DNA from: UBA7702 sp051866595
GTDB lineage: Bacteria > Bacillota > Dehalobacteriia > UBA7702
Direction of reading: 5' to 3'
Assembly: GCA_051866595.1 (NCBI GenBank)
Contig: JBJDXI010000031.1
Span: 1 to 17,335 of the forward strand
DNA: 17,335 bases
Below, piece by piece: positions 6,821 to 13,012 of the stretch. The notes beneath the pieces were generated by a model. That model saw only the letters and a program-made list of their open reading frames with translations, made no database searches and was not told the DNA's origin. The position numbers and the translations under genes are program-made. How positions within the stretch are numbered: the stretch's first letter is position 1; each line of letters begins with the position of its first letter.

Positions 6821-7579
6821 ATGAAATATTGCCAAAATTGCGGTAATCAAATGGATGATTCGAAATTTTGCTCGGTTTGCGGATTTCCCGCTGACGGCAA
6901 AGAAGAAAACACCGGAGAGACATACAGCCGGAACGAGGTTCCACCGTCCCGGCCGGTTTCGGCTCCGCCGAAAAAGAAGGGGAAAAAGAAAATTGTTTTT
7001 ATTGTCCTCGGTATTATCGTCGTTATCGGGCTCATTTCCGCTATGTGCGGTGGCGGAGATGATCAGGAACCGTCCGGTTCCGGGAGTCCGGATGTTGTCT
7101 CTTCTGAAAACGGCGGTACATCTACGAAAATCCCTGAGGATCCCAACATGACTGTCGGTCAGAAAAATGCTTTGGATAAAGCGAATTCCTATTTGCAAAT
7201 GATGCCTTTTTCTCATGACGGTTTGATCGATCAACTTAAATACGAGGGATTTACCGATGAAGAAGCTGTGTATGCGGCTGATCATTGCGGTGCAGATTGG
7301 AACGACCAGGCATTGAAAAAAGCGAAAGATTATCTGGATACCATGGCATTTTCCTATTCGGGGCTGGTGGATCAACTTGAATATGAAGGATTCACTTCGG
7401 AACAAGCCGCTTATGGTGTTGATCATTGCGGCGCGGATTGGAACGAGCAAGCGGCCAAAAAAGCGAAAAGTTATATGGAGCTTTCCAGCTTTTCGCGGAG
7501 TGGCCTGATTGAACAGCTCAAGTATGAAGGTTTTACTTCGGAACAGGCTGAATACGGCGCGTCCTCTGTTGGCTATTGA
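6821..7579 (+). CDS. zinc-ribbon membrane protein with three Ltp-type repeats
   Basis: 252 residues. The N-terminus is a zinc ribbon (CQNCG at 4-8 and CSVCG at 17-21). A charged, proline-rich linker with a lysine cluster (51-57) follows, then one membrane helix (about 58-75), a Gly/Ser/Asp-rich spacer, and three tandem repeats of 47 residues starting near 117, 164 and 211. Each repeat reads roughly KAxxYLxxxxFSxxGLIxQLxYEGFTxExAxYxxDxCGADWNxQA. These match, from memory, the Ltp helix-turn-helix repeats of host cell surface-exposed lipoproteins (PF07553). In phage TP-J34 the Ltp protein blocks superinfecting phage DNA entry. With a basic cytoplasmic N-terminus, the repeats are expected outside the cell. 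The ribosome site AGGAGGG is 7 bases upstream. The gene stands alone between its promoter and a terminator. A role in phage exclusion is only inferred. Confidence 0.85.
   Translation: MKYCQNCGNQMDDSKFCSVCGFPADGKEENTGETYSRNEVPPSRPVSAPPKKKGKKKIVFIVLGIIVVIGLISAMCGGGDDQEPSGSGSPDVVSSENGGTSTKIPEDPNMTVGQKNALDKANSYLQMMPFSHDGLIDQLKYEGFTDEEAVYAADHCGADWNDQALKKAKDYLDTMAFSYSGLVDQLEYEGFTSEQAAYGVDHCGADWNEQAAKKAKSYMELSSFSRSGLIEQLKYEGFTSEQAEYGASSVGY
7169..7576 (+). repeat. three in-frame 141-base tandem repeats (Ltp units)
   Basis: The units begin near 7169, 7310 and 7451, the last slightly short. They are clearly related at DNA level; the GATCATTGCGG-GATTGGAACGA segment recurs at the end of units 1 and 2. 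They arose by duplication within the gene. Confidence 0.8.
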
Positions 7580-7603
7580 GAATATTTGTTTTGTTATGAT
7601 TGT

Positions 7604-7641
7604 AAGGGAAGACCAATAAAACCGGTCTTCCTTTCTTTTTT
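7604..7641 (+). terminator. terminator of the Ltp-repeat gene
   Basis: AAGGGAAGACC (7604-7614) pairs with GGTCTTCCTTT (7624-7634) over eleven pairs, including one G-T, and a T-rich tail follows. Confidence 0.85.
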
Positions 7642-7728
7642 GGTAAGCTTTGAAAAAAACGTATTTGGGAAACCGTGGGTCCTGTGGCCGGATTTAGTGT
7701 CGAAGGCATGCGAATTTTTGGAAAATGC

Positions 7729-8055
7729 TTGTTATTTGAGAATATTTATGTATAACTATAATATATAGCCGGGTCGTTGACGGAAAGTGATTTCCCGGCT
7801 GAACCATAGGCTTTCCCGATGATTCCCGGAAAGCGGGACTTTTGGGGTTTTTGTATATATATGCGGAAAATATCTGTATTTCCAGACGGAGCGGAACCGT
7901 GGAAAACGGCATTACCGAGGGGATGACGGACATTACATTCAGCTCCGATGCAGGTTGCGAACGGGCACGGAATGTGACCTTCCGGTATCGGTGTCTGAAC
8001 AAATAACCTAATGTTTTACGTGATAGGGAGGCAATTTGCCGCCCTGCATTTTTTT
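7729..8055 (+). ncRNA. candidate structured RNA gene with own promoter and terminator (tentative)
   Basis: The gap from 7642 to 8093 has no credible protein gene. It does have promoter-like sequence (TTGTTA 7729-7734, 16 bases, TATAAC 7751-7756, with TATAAT at 7757-7762). Several local stems follow: AGCCGGG 7767-7773 with CCCGGCT 7794-7800; GCTTTCC 7810-7816 with GGAAAGC 7828-7834; GGAAAATA 7865-7872 with TATTTCC 7877-7883 (one bulge); and TTACATTC 7933-7940 with GAATGTGA 7970-7977. A hairpin with T run ends it at 8025-8055. A decayed gene is the main alternative. No known RNA family was recognised. Confidence 0.35.
8025..8055 (+). terminator. hairpin terminator in the gene-poor segment
   Basis: AGGGAGGCA (from 8025) pairs with TGCCGCCC (8037-8044) with one A/G mismatch, followed by TGCA and seven T (8049-8055). 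No gene upstream explains it other than the candidate RNA or a decayed gene. Confidence 0.6.
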
Positions 8056-8093
8056 AAAAGAAAGGTGTCTTTTGCGCCGGATAACGCGGGATT

Positions 8094-8227
8094 CGGTTGC
8101 AAAAAGAGAGATTTATGGTAACCTTTTTATTGTGAAAAGGAGACTAAAATGAAAGAAGAATGTCTGATCTGCGGTCTGCCGTTAAAATATGAAGAAACGA
8201 AAAGATAAATGGAATGTGTCCTTTTTA
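8094..8227 (+). repeat. direct repeat, copy A (leader and 5' end of the DUF5714 gene)
   Basis: This stretch matches 11014-11155 over the leader, the ribosome site and about 26 codons. The first eleven codons of the gene are identical, and register is kept with an offset of 2928 from the start codon on. The leader is 8 bases shorter here. Similarity begins 3 bases after the MATE stop in copy B and fades near 8227 in copy A. Confidence 0.9.
8149..8227 (+). pseudogene. truncated 5' remnant of a DUF5714-type gene
   Basis: ATG 8149 has AAGGAG 6 bases upstream and encodes MKEECLICGLPLKYEETKR, then TAA at 8206-8208. In the intact copy at 11077 this codon is GAA. Similarity continues in frame for about six codons past the stop (ATG GAA TGT GTC CTT against ATG GAA TGC GCC CTC) and then ends. 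This is a decayed fragment, not a functional small protein, although the 19-residue peptide keeps the CxxC motif and could still be translated. Confidence 0.8.
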
Positions 8228-8336
8228 CAAGAATACTGTTTATTTCATTTTGAGAGGTCACAAGTACCGTTATTTTTATCTCGTTTTCTGACAGTCGCTT
8301 TCTATTTGCAAATTGAGGTTTAACGGCAATATCATC

Positions 8337-8365
8337 TTGATAAATTAATTTAACAGGTGTAAAAT
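8337..8365 (+). promoter_or_regulatory. probable promoter of the acyltransferase gene
   Basis: TTGATA (8337-8342), a 17-base spacer and TAAAAT (8360-8365), in AT-rich DNA about 60 bases before the start codon. The rest of 8228-8425 holds nothing else that I can recognise. Confidence 0.6.
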
Positions 8366-8425
8366 AATTTAGGATTTTATATTCATAAATATAAGAAAAT
8401 TTTTAAAAAGGATCAGGGCGTTGTA

Positions 8426-9554
8426 ATGCAGTATGCAAAAATTGACAGACCGACAGAGCGTAATTATGGTATAGATTTGCTCAGGTTGGTCTCCATGCTT
8501 ATGGTTGTAATTCTTCATGTTTTAGGACAAGGCGGTATTTTAGCGGTGGCAGAAGGAACCGAAGGTGCGGTTGCGTGGCTTCTGGAAATCATAGCCTTTT
8601 GTGCTGTCGACTGTTATGCGATTATCAGCGGTTATGTGTGTTATTCGGATACCGTGAAACCGTATCATTATAAAAAGTTTCTGAACTTTTGGGTGCAGGT
8701 GTTTACCTATAGCTTTGGAATGACCCTGATTGCTTTTCTGATAAAGCCGGAAGCCATTGGAATTTACGGGCTTATTTCGTCTATGTTTCCAATCGCCTTA
8801 AAACAGTATTGGTATGCAAGCGCTTATGCGGGTTTGTTTTTTGTTATTCCCTGGATAAATAAACTGCTTCAATCCTGTAGTAAAAGAGAATGTTCTCTTT
8901 TGGTTTTTGTGATAGTAAGTGTTTTTGTATTGTATGTAACTGTTGCAAATTGGTTTGGAGACTGCTTTTTACTGGGTAGAGGATACAGCTTTGTATGGTT
9001 GGTTATTCTGTATGTAGTTGGTGCGTGGATGAAAAAATGCAATATCCCCGCCCGTTTCAAAACCGGCACGTTATTTGTTGGTATCGCAGGGTGTATTCTG
9101 TTTACTTGGATCCTTAAAGTTTTCACAGGGAAATACGTTTTTCGGTCTTTTTGTTGATTATACAAGTGTTACCATCGTTTACATCGCTTTTGCTCTTGTG
9201 GCCGTATTTTCAAAACTGCGATTGGGAAAAGTAGCCAAAAAGGCAGTGATATGTTTTGCTCCGGCGGCGTTTGGCGTATATTTAATTCATGTTCATCCGA
9301 TAATATGGAATTATCTCATGGCAAATGCTTTTGTTTGGATTGTCGATTCGCCTTGCTGGCTCCTTCCTGTTGAAACCGTCGTTTCGGCATTGTGCATATT
9401 TGTATGCTGTCTTCTGATAGAGAAAACCCGTTTGATTCTGTTTCGCCTTCTCAAAATGGATCGATTGATTGAAATAATCGCGACCGGAATGAGTCGGATT
9501 CTGAACAAATTATACATTCAGATCACAGGCTGTGATAACACACGTCTGCTCTGA
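8426..9554 (+). pseudogene. acyltransferase family 3 membrane protein, frameshifted
   Basis: The first frame (8426-9157) encodes 243 residues and the second continues to 9554. The N-terminus (YGIDLLRLVSMLMVVILHVLG, then AVDCYAIISGYVCY) is typical of acyltransferase-3/OafA-type integral membrane enzymes that O-acetylate polysaccharides or other surface sugars. The later part has FAPAAFGVYLIHVHPIIW, a family motif near the end. Removing one T from the run of five at 9138-9142 joins the frames as TGKYVFGLFVDYTS and gives about 375 residues, a normal length. So a single-base insertion broke the gene, or the run is a sequencing error. The base composition is clearly more AT-rich than the flanking MATE and pdp genes, suggesting transfer. 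The start has AGGG 7 bases upstream. Confidence 0.85.
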
Positions 9555-9639
9555 ATTATCGTGGTCCCTTTTTGTGGTGACAGCGTGTGGTTTGTCCAGA
9601 ACAGATAAAAGTGAACGCCGTTGAAGAGAGGGCAGGGTT

Positions 9640-11010
9640 TTGAGGAAGGTATCGGGACGGAAAAGGGAGACCGTGGATCTGACGGAGGGGCCCATTTCCC
9701 AAAAGCTGATTTTATTCGCGTTTCCGATGATGATCGGAAATCTGCTTCAGCAATTTTATAATATCGTCGATACTTTGGTGGTCGGGCGGTTTCTGGGGGA
9801 AAGCGCCTTGGCCGCCGTGGGGTCTTCTTATACCCTGATGATCTTTCTGATTTCCGTTATCGGCGGGCTGTGCATGGGCAGCGGCGTGTATTTTTCAATG
9901 CAGTTCGGGAAGAAGGACTTCGGCGCTTTGCGGCAGTCGTTTTTCATCGCTTTTGTCGGCATCATGGCGGTAACGGTGGTATTGAACGCGCTGGTCTGTC
10001 TCTTTCTGGATGAAATTACGGTGTTTATGCGGATCCCTGCCGAGGTATGCCCGCTGTTCCGGCGCTATCTGCGGATCGTGTTCACCGGGATTTTCGCCGC
10101 CTTTCTTTATAACATCCTTGCCCATCTTCTCCGGGCGGTGGGGAACTCCATGTTGCCGTTGGTGTTTCTCGCCGTGTCTTCCGTTGTGAATATTCTGCTG
10201 GATCTCCTCTTTGTACCGGTGCTTCATTGGGGCGTCGGTTCTGTGGCCGCGGCGACGGTCTGCGCTCAGTATCTTTCCGGCGTCGGCATGGCGGTCTATT
10301 ATTTCCTGCGCTGTGACCGGCTGAAACTCCGTCGGGTCGATATGAAGTGGGATCGACGGATCTTTCGGAATCTCTCCCGCTTTTCGTTGATGACCTGTTT
10401 GCAGCAGTCGATCATGAACTTTGGCATTTTGCTGGTGCAGGGCCTGGTAAACAGCTTCGGCACCGTGGTGATGGCGGCCTTTGCCGCCGGGGTGAAGATC
10501 GACACTCTGGCCTACTGTCCGGTGCAGGATTTCGGAAACGCTTTTTCTTCCTTTATCGCCCAGAATTACGGCGCGGGGAAAAAGGAGCGGATTCGTCAGG
10601 GGATCCGTTCCGCCGCGGCGATGGTTTTCATCTTCTCCGCGGTGATCAGCTGTGTTGTGGTGCTCTTTGCCGCGCCGCTGATGTCTCTCTTCGTCGGTTC
10701 GGAAAGCACCGCCGTCATCGCCGTCGGCGTGGAATATCTGCGGATCGAGGGCGCCTGCTATCTGGGGATCGGGATTCTCTTCCTACTGTACGGCTGTTAC
10801 CGTGCCGTGAACCGCCCCGGTATTTCGGTGGTGCTGACGGTGATTTCCCTCGGTACCCGGGTAGTGCTGGCCTATCTCTTGTCGGCTCTTCCCTTTTTCG
10901 GCGCCGCCGGCATCTGGCTGGCCATTCCCATCGGCTGGGTTCTCGCCGACGCGGCGGGGATTTTCTTTGGCATGGGGAAACGGCGGCTTTGGATCCATAA
11001 AACGGAATGA
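9640..11010 (+). CDS. MATE family efflux transporter
   Basis: 456 residues, about twelve membrane helices in two homologous halves. MATE proteins export drugs or metabolites in exchange for Na+ or H+. The N-terminal motif LTEGPISQKLILFAFPMMIGN, then QQFYNIVDTLVVGRFLG, is typical. The second half begins near LSRFSLMTCLQQSIMNFGI and contains AFAAGVKIDTLAYCPVQDFG, then FIAQNYGAGKKERIRQG, the usual repeat signature. The start is a TTG with GAGAGGG 7 bases upstream. GTG 9673 is an alternative that would drop 11 residues. The substrate cannot be told. It lies between the frameshifted acyltransferase and the DUF5714 gene and inside the region bounded by the direct repeats at 8094 and 11014. No clear promoter was seen in 9555-9639. 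Confidence 0.93.
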   Translation: MRKVSGRKRETVDLTEGPISQKLILFAFPMMIGNLLQQFYNIVDTLVVGRFLGESALAAVGSSYTLMIFLISVIGGLCMGSGVYFSMQFGKKDFGALRQSFFIAFVGIMAVTVVLNALVCLFLDEITVFMRIPAEVCPLFRRYLRIVFTGIFAAFLYNILAHLLRAVGNSMLPLVFLAVSSVVNILLDLLFVPVLHWGVGSVAAATVCAQYLSGVGMAVYYFLRCDRLKLRRVDMKWDRRIFRNLSRFSLMTCLQQSIMNFGILLVQGLVNSFGTVVMAAFAAGVKIDTLAYCPVQDFGNAFSSFIAQNYGAGKKERIRQGIRSAAAMVFIFSAVISCVVVLFAAPLMSLFVGSESTAVIAVGVEYLRIEGACYLGIGILFLLYGCYRAVNRPGISVVLTVISLGTRVVLAYLLSALPFFGAAGIWLAIPIGWVLADAAGIFFGMGKRRLWIHKTE

Positions 11011-11013
11011 GGA

Positions 11014-11155
11014 CGGTTGCAAAGAGAAGGGTTTTATGGTAACCTTCTCATAGATCATCGTAAAAAGGAGAAGGAAATGAAAGAAGAATGTCTGATCTGC
11101 GGTCTGCCGCTGAAATATGAAGAAACCGAAAGAGAAATGGAATGCGCCCTCTGTC
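11014..11155 (+). repeat. direct repeat, copy B (leader and 5' end of the intact gene)
   Basis: This is the partner of 8094-8227. The leader includes TTGCAA (11017-11022) and a possible weak -10, TAACCT (11040-11045), 17 bases on. A hairpin GAGAAGG (11024-11030) with CCTTCTC (11043-11049) is also present. In copy A the same place pairs AAAAAG (8101-8106) with CTTTTT (8123-8128). Confidence 0.85.
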
Positions 11156-11772
11156 ACAAAAAGGAGCTCAGCAACGCCTGCTGTGAAGGGGGACATTATG
11201 TTTGCGGCGAATGCCACATGGCCGGTGTGGATCGGTTTTTGGGGTTATGTTTAAAGGAAACCTCGAAAAATCCCTATGAGATTCTGGAAAAGCTGATGGC
11301 TCTTGATTTCTGCCATATGCACGGTCCGGAACATCATATTCTGGTGGGATCGGCGCTGATTACGGCCTATAAGAACGCCGGCGGCGAGGTGGAGTTGGAA
11401 AAGGCTCTCATAGAGATGCAGACCCGGGGGAAGAAAGTTCCCGGCGGAGCCTGCGGTTTCTGGGGCTCCTGCGGCGCCGCCGTCAGCAGCGGGATGTTCG
11501 TTTCCATCGTGACCGGTTCCACACCTCTGGCGGAAAAAGCCTGGGGTCTTTCCAATCTGATGACATCGCAATCCCTTCATTCCATCGGGGAGATCGGCGG
11601 CCCCCGCTGCTGTAAACGCAACGGTTTTCTGGCCGTGACCGAAGGGGTGAACTTCGCCAAAGAACACCTCGGGGTGGAAATGGAAATTTCGGAAATTCAC
11701 TGCGCCCATTCGTCGAAAAACAATCAGTGCATCGGTAAACGCTGTCCTTTTTCGGCGGAGTATACAGGCTGA
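11077..11772 (+). CDS. cysteine-rich DUF5714-type protein of unknown function
   Basis: 231 residues from ATG 11077 (AAGGAG 6 bases upstream). The start is supported by the duplicated copy at 8149, which shares the sequence from this codon on. The N-terminus has zinc-ribbon-like pairs: C5xxC8, C23xxC26, C35-C36 and C43xxC46 (GHYVCGECH). The middle carries a glycine/cysteine motif, GGACGFWGSCGAAVSSG (123-139), and GPRCCKRNG (176-184). The end has IHCAHSSKNNQCIGKRCPF. About 17 cysteines and several histidines point to a metal or Fe-S site. I recall this pattern as DUF5714, found in anaerobic bacteria and methanogens, with no known reaction. It precedes a small EamA-like membrane protein by 12 bases, so the two are probably co-transcribed. 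Confidence 0.8.
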   Translation: MKEECLICGLPLKYEETEREMECALCHKKELSNACCEGGHYVCGECHMAGVDRFLGLCLKETSKNPYEILEKLMALDFCHMHGPEHHILVGSALITAYKNAGGEVELEKALIEMQTRGKKVPGGACGFWGSCGAAVSSGMFVSIVTGSTPLAEKAWGLSNLMTSQSLHSIGEIGGPRCCKRNGFLAVTEGVNFAKEHLGVEMEISEIHCAHSSKNNQCIGKRCPFSAEYTG

Positions 11773-11784
11773 ACGGAGAAGATT

Positions 11785-12210
11785 ATGTGGAACTATATCT
11801 GGCCGGTGCTGTTGATTCTCGGTTCCAACATCGCCTATAATCTGATGACGAAAAGCACGCCGGCTCAGGTGAATCCTTTCGCCTCGCTGACGGTGACCTA
11901 TCTGGTGGCGGCGGTCTTTTCCTTTGTTCTTCTGATGTTTTCTTCTTCGGGACATCCCCTGGGGGATTTTCGCGAGGTGAACTGGACCGGTATCGTCCTC
12001 GGCATGGCCATTGTCGGTCTGGAGCTGGGGTACATCTGCCTTTATCGGGCGGGATGGAATATCAGCGTCGGCTCCCTTGTGGCCAATGTGCTGTTAGCCG
12101 CCTGCCTCCTTGTGATCGGTCTGGTAGTGTTCAAAGAGGCGGTCGGCGCCAAACAGATGCTGGGGATCGCGGTCTGCCTCTGCGGACTGGTATTGATCAA
12201 TATGAAATAA
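11785..12210 (+). CDS. small EamA/SMR-like membrane protein
   Basis: 141 residues with about five hydrophobic helices: 1-22, 31-54, 67-90 (GIVLGMAIVGLELGYICLYRAG), 95-117 and 122-140. It resembles half of an EamA-type drug/metabolite transporter, and such half-size proteins usually work as dimers. The ribosome site GGAG lies 7 bases before the ATG. The gap of 12 bases after the DUF5714 gene suggests one operon, perhaps exporting or importing something linked to that protein, but this is inference. The substrate is unknown. A strong terminator follows at 12220-12262. Confidence 0.85.
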   Translation: MWNYIWPVLLILGSNIAYNLMTKSTPAQVNPFASLTVTYLVAAVFSFVLLMFSSSGHPLGDFREVNWTGIVLGMAIVGLELGYICLYRAGWNISVGSLVANVLLAACLLVIGLVVFKEAVGAKQMLGIAVCLCGLVLINMK

Positions 12211-12219
12211 ATCGTTTTT

Positions 12220-12262
12220 GAGCGTTTATTCCGGGCGCGGTTTCGGGATAAACGCTTTTCTC
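12220..12262 (+). terminator. terminator after the EamA-like gene
   Basis: AGCGTTTATTCC (12221-12232) pairs with GGGATAAACGCT (12245-12256) with one G-T. A TTTTCTCT tail follows. Confidence 0.85.
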
Positions 12263-12274
12263 TACGGAGCGTAG

Positions 12275-12304
12275 GTTGATTCAACGCCGCTTTCGCGGTA
12301 TGAT
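12275..12304 (+). promoter_or_regulatory. promoter of the HTH-SOR gene with overlapping palindromes
   Basis: TTGATT (12276-12281), a 17-base spacer and TATGAT (12299-12304). A perfect inverted repeat, GTTGA-T-TCAAC (12275-12285), covers the -35. A second, CCGC-TTTC-GCGG (12287-12298), fills the spacer up to the -10. Either is a plausible operator for autoregulation by the encoded HTH protein. Confidence 0.75.
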
Positions 12305-12330
12305 GAGACCTGTGGAAAGGAGTGAGAAAC

Positions 12331-12918
12331 ATGAATCAGTATGTGACCGGAGAAACCATCCGCTCCCTTCGGGAAAAGAAAGGCTGCACCCAGAAACAGC
12401 TGGCGGAGATTCTCGCCGTCAGCGATAAAACCATCTCCAAATGGGAAACGGGCAAAGGTCTGCCCGATATTACGCTTCTGACGCCGCTGGCCTCTGCCCT
12501 CGGTGTTTCCGTGGCGGAACTGCTTCGGGGAGAATGGGTGGAAAACCGCAACCGCGCCGCCAATATGCAGCGGGGACGCTTTTATGTCTGCCCCCTCTGC
12601 GGCAATGTGATCTTCACCGCCGGCAACGCCGAGATCAGCTGCTGCGGGATCCATCTGCCGCCGCTGGAAGCGGAAACCGCCGACGAAGCCCACGGCATCC
12701 GCGTGGAACTCGTCGAAAACGAATACTACATCACGATGGATCATCCTATGACCAAAGAACATTATATTTCCTTCATTGCCCATGTCAGCGGCGATCGGGT
12801 GCAGATCGTCAAATGGTATCCGGAACAGAACCCGGAAACCCGGATCCCTCGGATTCGTCGGGGCAAGCTCTACGCTTACTGCAACCGTCACGGTCTCTTT
12901 GAAATGAAGATGATCTGA
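12331..12918 (+). CDS. XRE helix-turn-helix fused to desulfoferrodoxin / superoxide reductase
   Basis: 195 residues from ATG 12331 (GGAAAGGAG 8 bases upstream; an in-frame GTG at 12322 lies inside that site). Residues 8-66 are an XRE/Cro HTH (IRSLREKKGCTQKQLAEILAV, then SDKTISKWETGKGLPD). Residues 85-110 match the desulforedoxin centre: Cys87, Cys90, Cys104, Cys105 (YVCPLCGN, then ISCCG). Residues 115-195 match superoxide reductase: Glu119, His121, His138 (DHPM), His144 (KEHY), Cys184 and His187 (YCNRHGLF), in spacings close to desulfoferrodoxin. All four His and the Cys that bind the catalytic iron are present. The usual lysine of the EKH motif is Ala120 here. This suggests a redox- or oxygen-sensing regulator more than an efficient enzyme. 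Function is inferred. Confidence 0.9.
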   Translation: MNQYVTGETIRSLREKKGCTQKQLAEILAVSDKTISKWETGKGLPDITLLTPLASALGVSVAELLRGEWVENRNRAANMQRGRFYVCPLCGNVIFTAGNAEISCCGIHLPPLEAETADEAHGIRVELVENEYYITMDHPMTKEHYISFIAHVSGDRVQIVKWYPEQNPETRIPRIRRGKLYAYCNRHGLFEMKMI

Positions 12919-12947
12919 ATTTTCGCCGTTTCGGTCATATTTTTCTA

Positions 12948-12976
12948 TTGACAATTTCCGCGGTTTGTTCTATTTT
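12948..12976 (+). promoter_or_regulatory. promoter of the metallo-beta-lactamase-fold gene
   Basis: TTGACA (12948-12953), a 17-base spacer and TATTTT (12971-12976). A CCGCGG palindrome is in the spacer (12958-12963), and ATTG-A-CAAT (12947-12955) overlaps the -35. So the gene can be transcribed separately from the HTH-SOR gene. Confidence 0.8.
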
Positions 12977-13012
12977 TTATGTCATACATCATAATGAAAA
13001 GGACTTGATCGT

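Noticed and set aside
6532..6846. 104-codon plus-strand frame between the tRNA and the Ltp gene
   Set aside because: No ribosome site, odd composition, and it overlaps the Ltp gene's strong start. It is taken as leader sequence.
7586..7768. 60-codon frame after the Ltp gene
   Set aside because: It reads straight through the terminator at 7604-7641 and has no ribosome site.
7694..8002. 102-codon minus-strand frame in the gene-poor segment
   Set aside because: No ribosome site, no recognisable motif and protein composition not typical of a folded protein.
6376..9600. Integration (att) duplication of the tRNA-Leu 3' end
   Set aside because: No repeat of GGTTCGATCCCTGTCA or of the acceptor end was seen downstream, and no integrase gene lies nearby.
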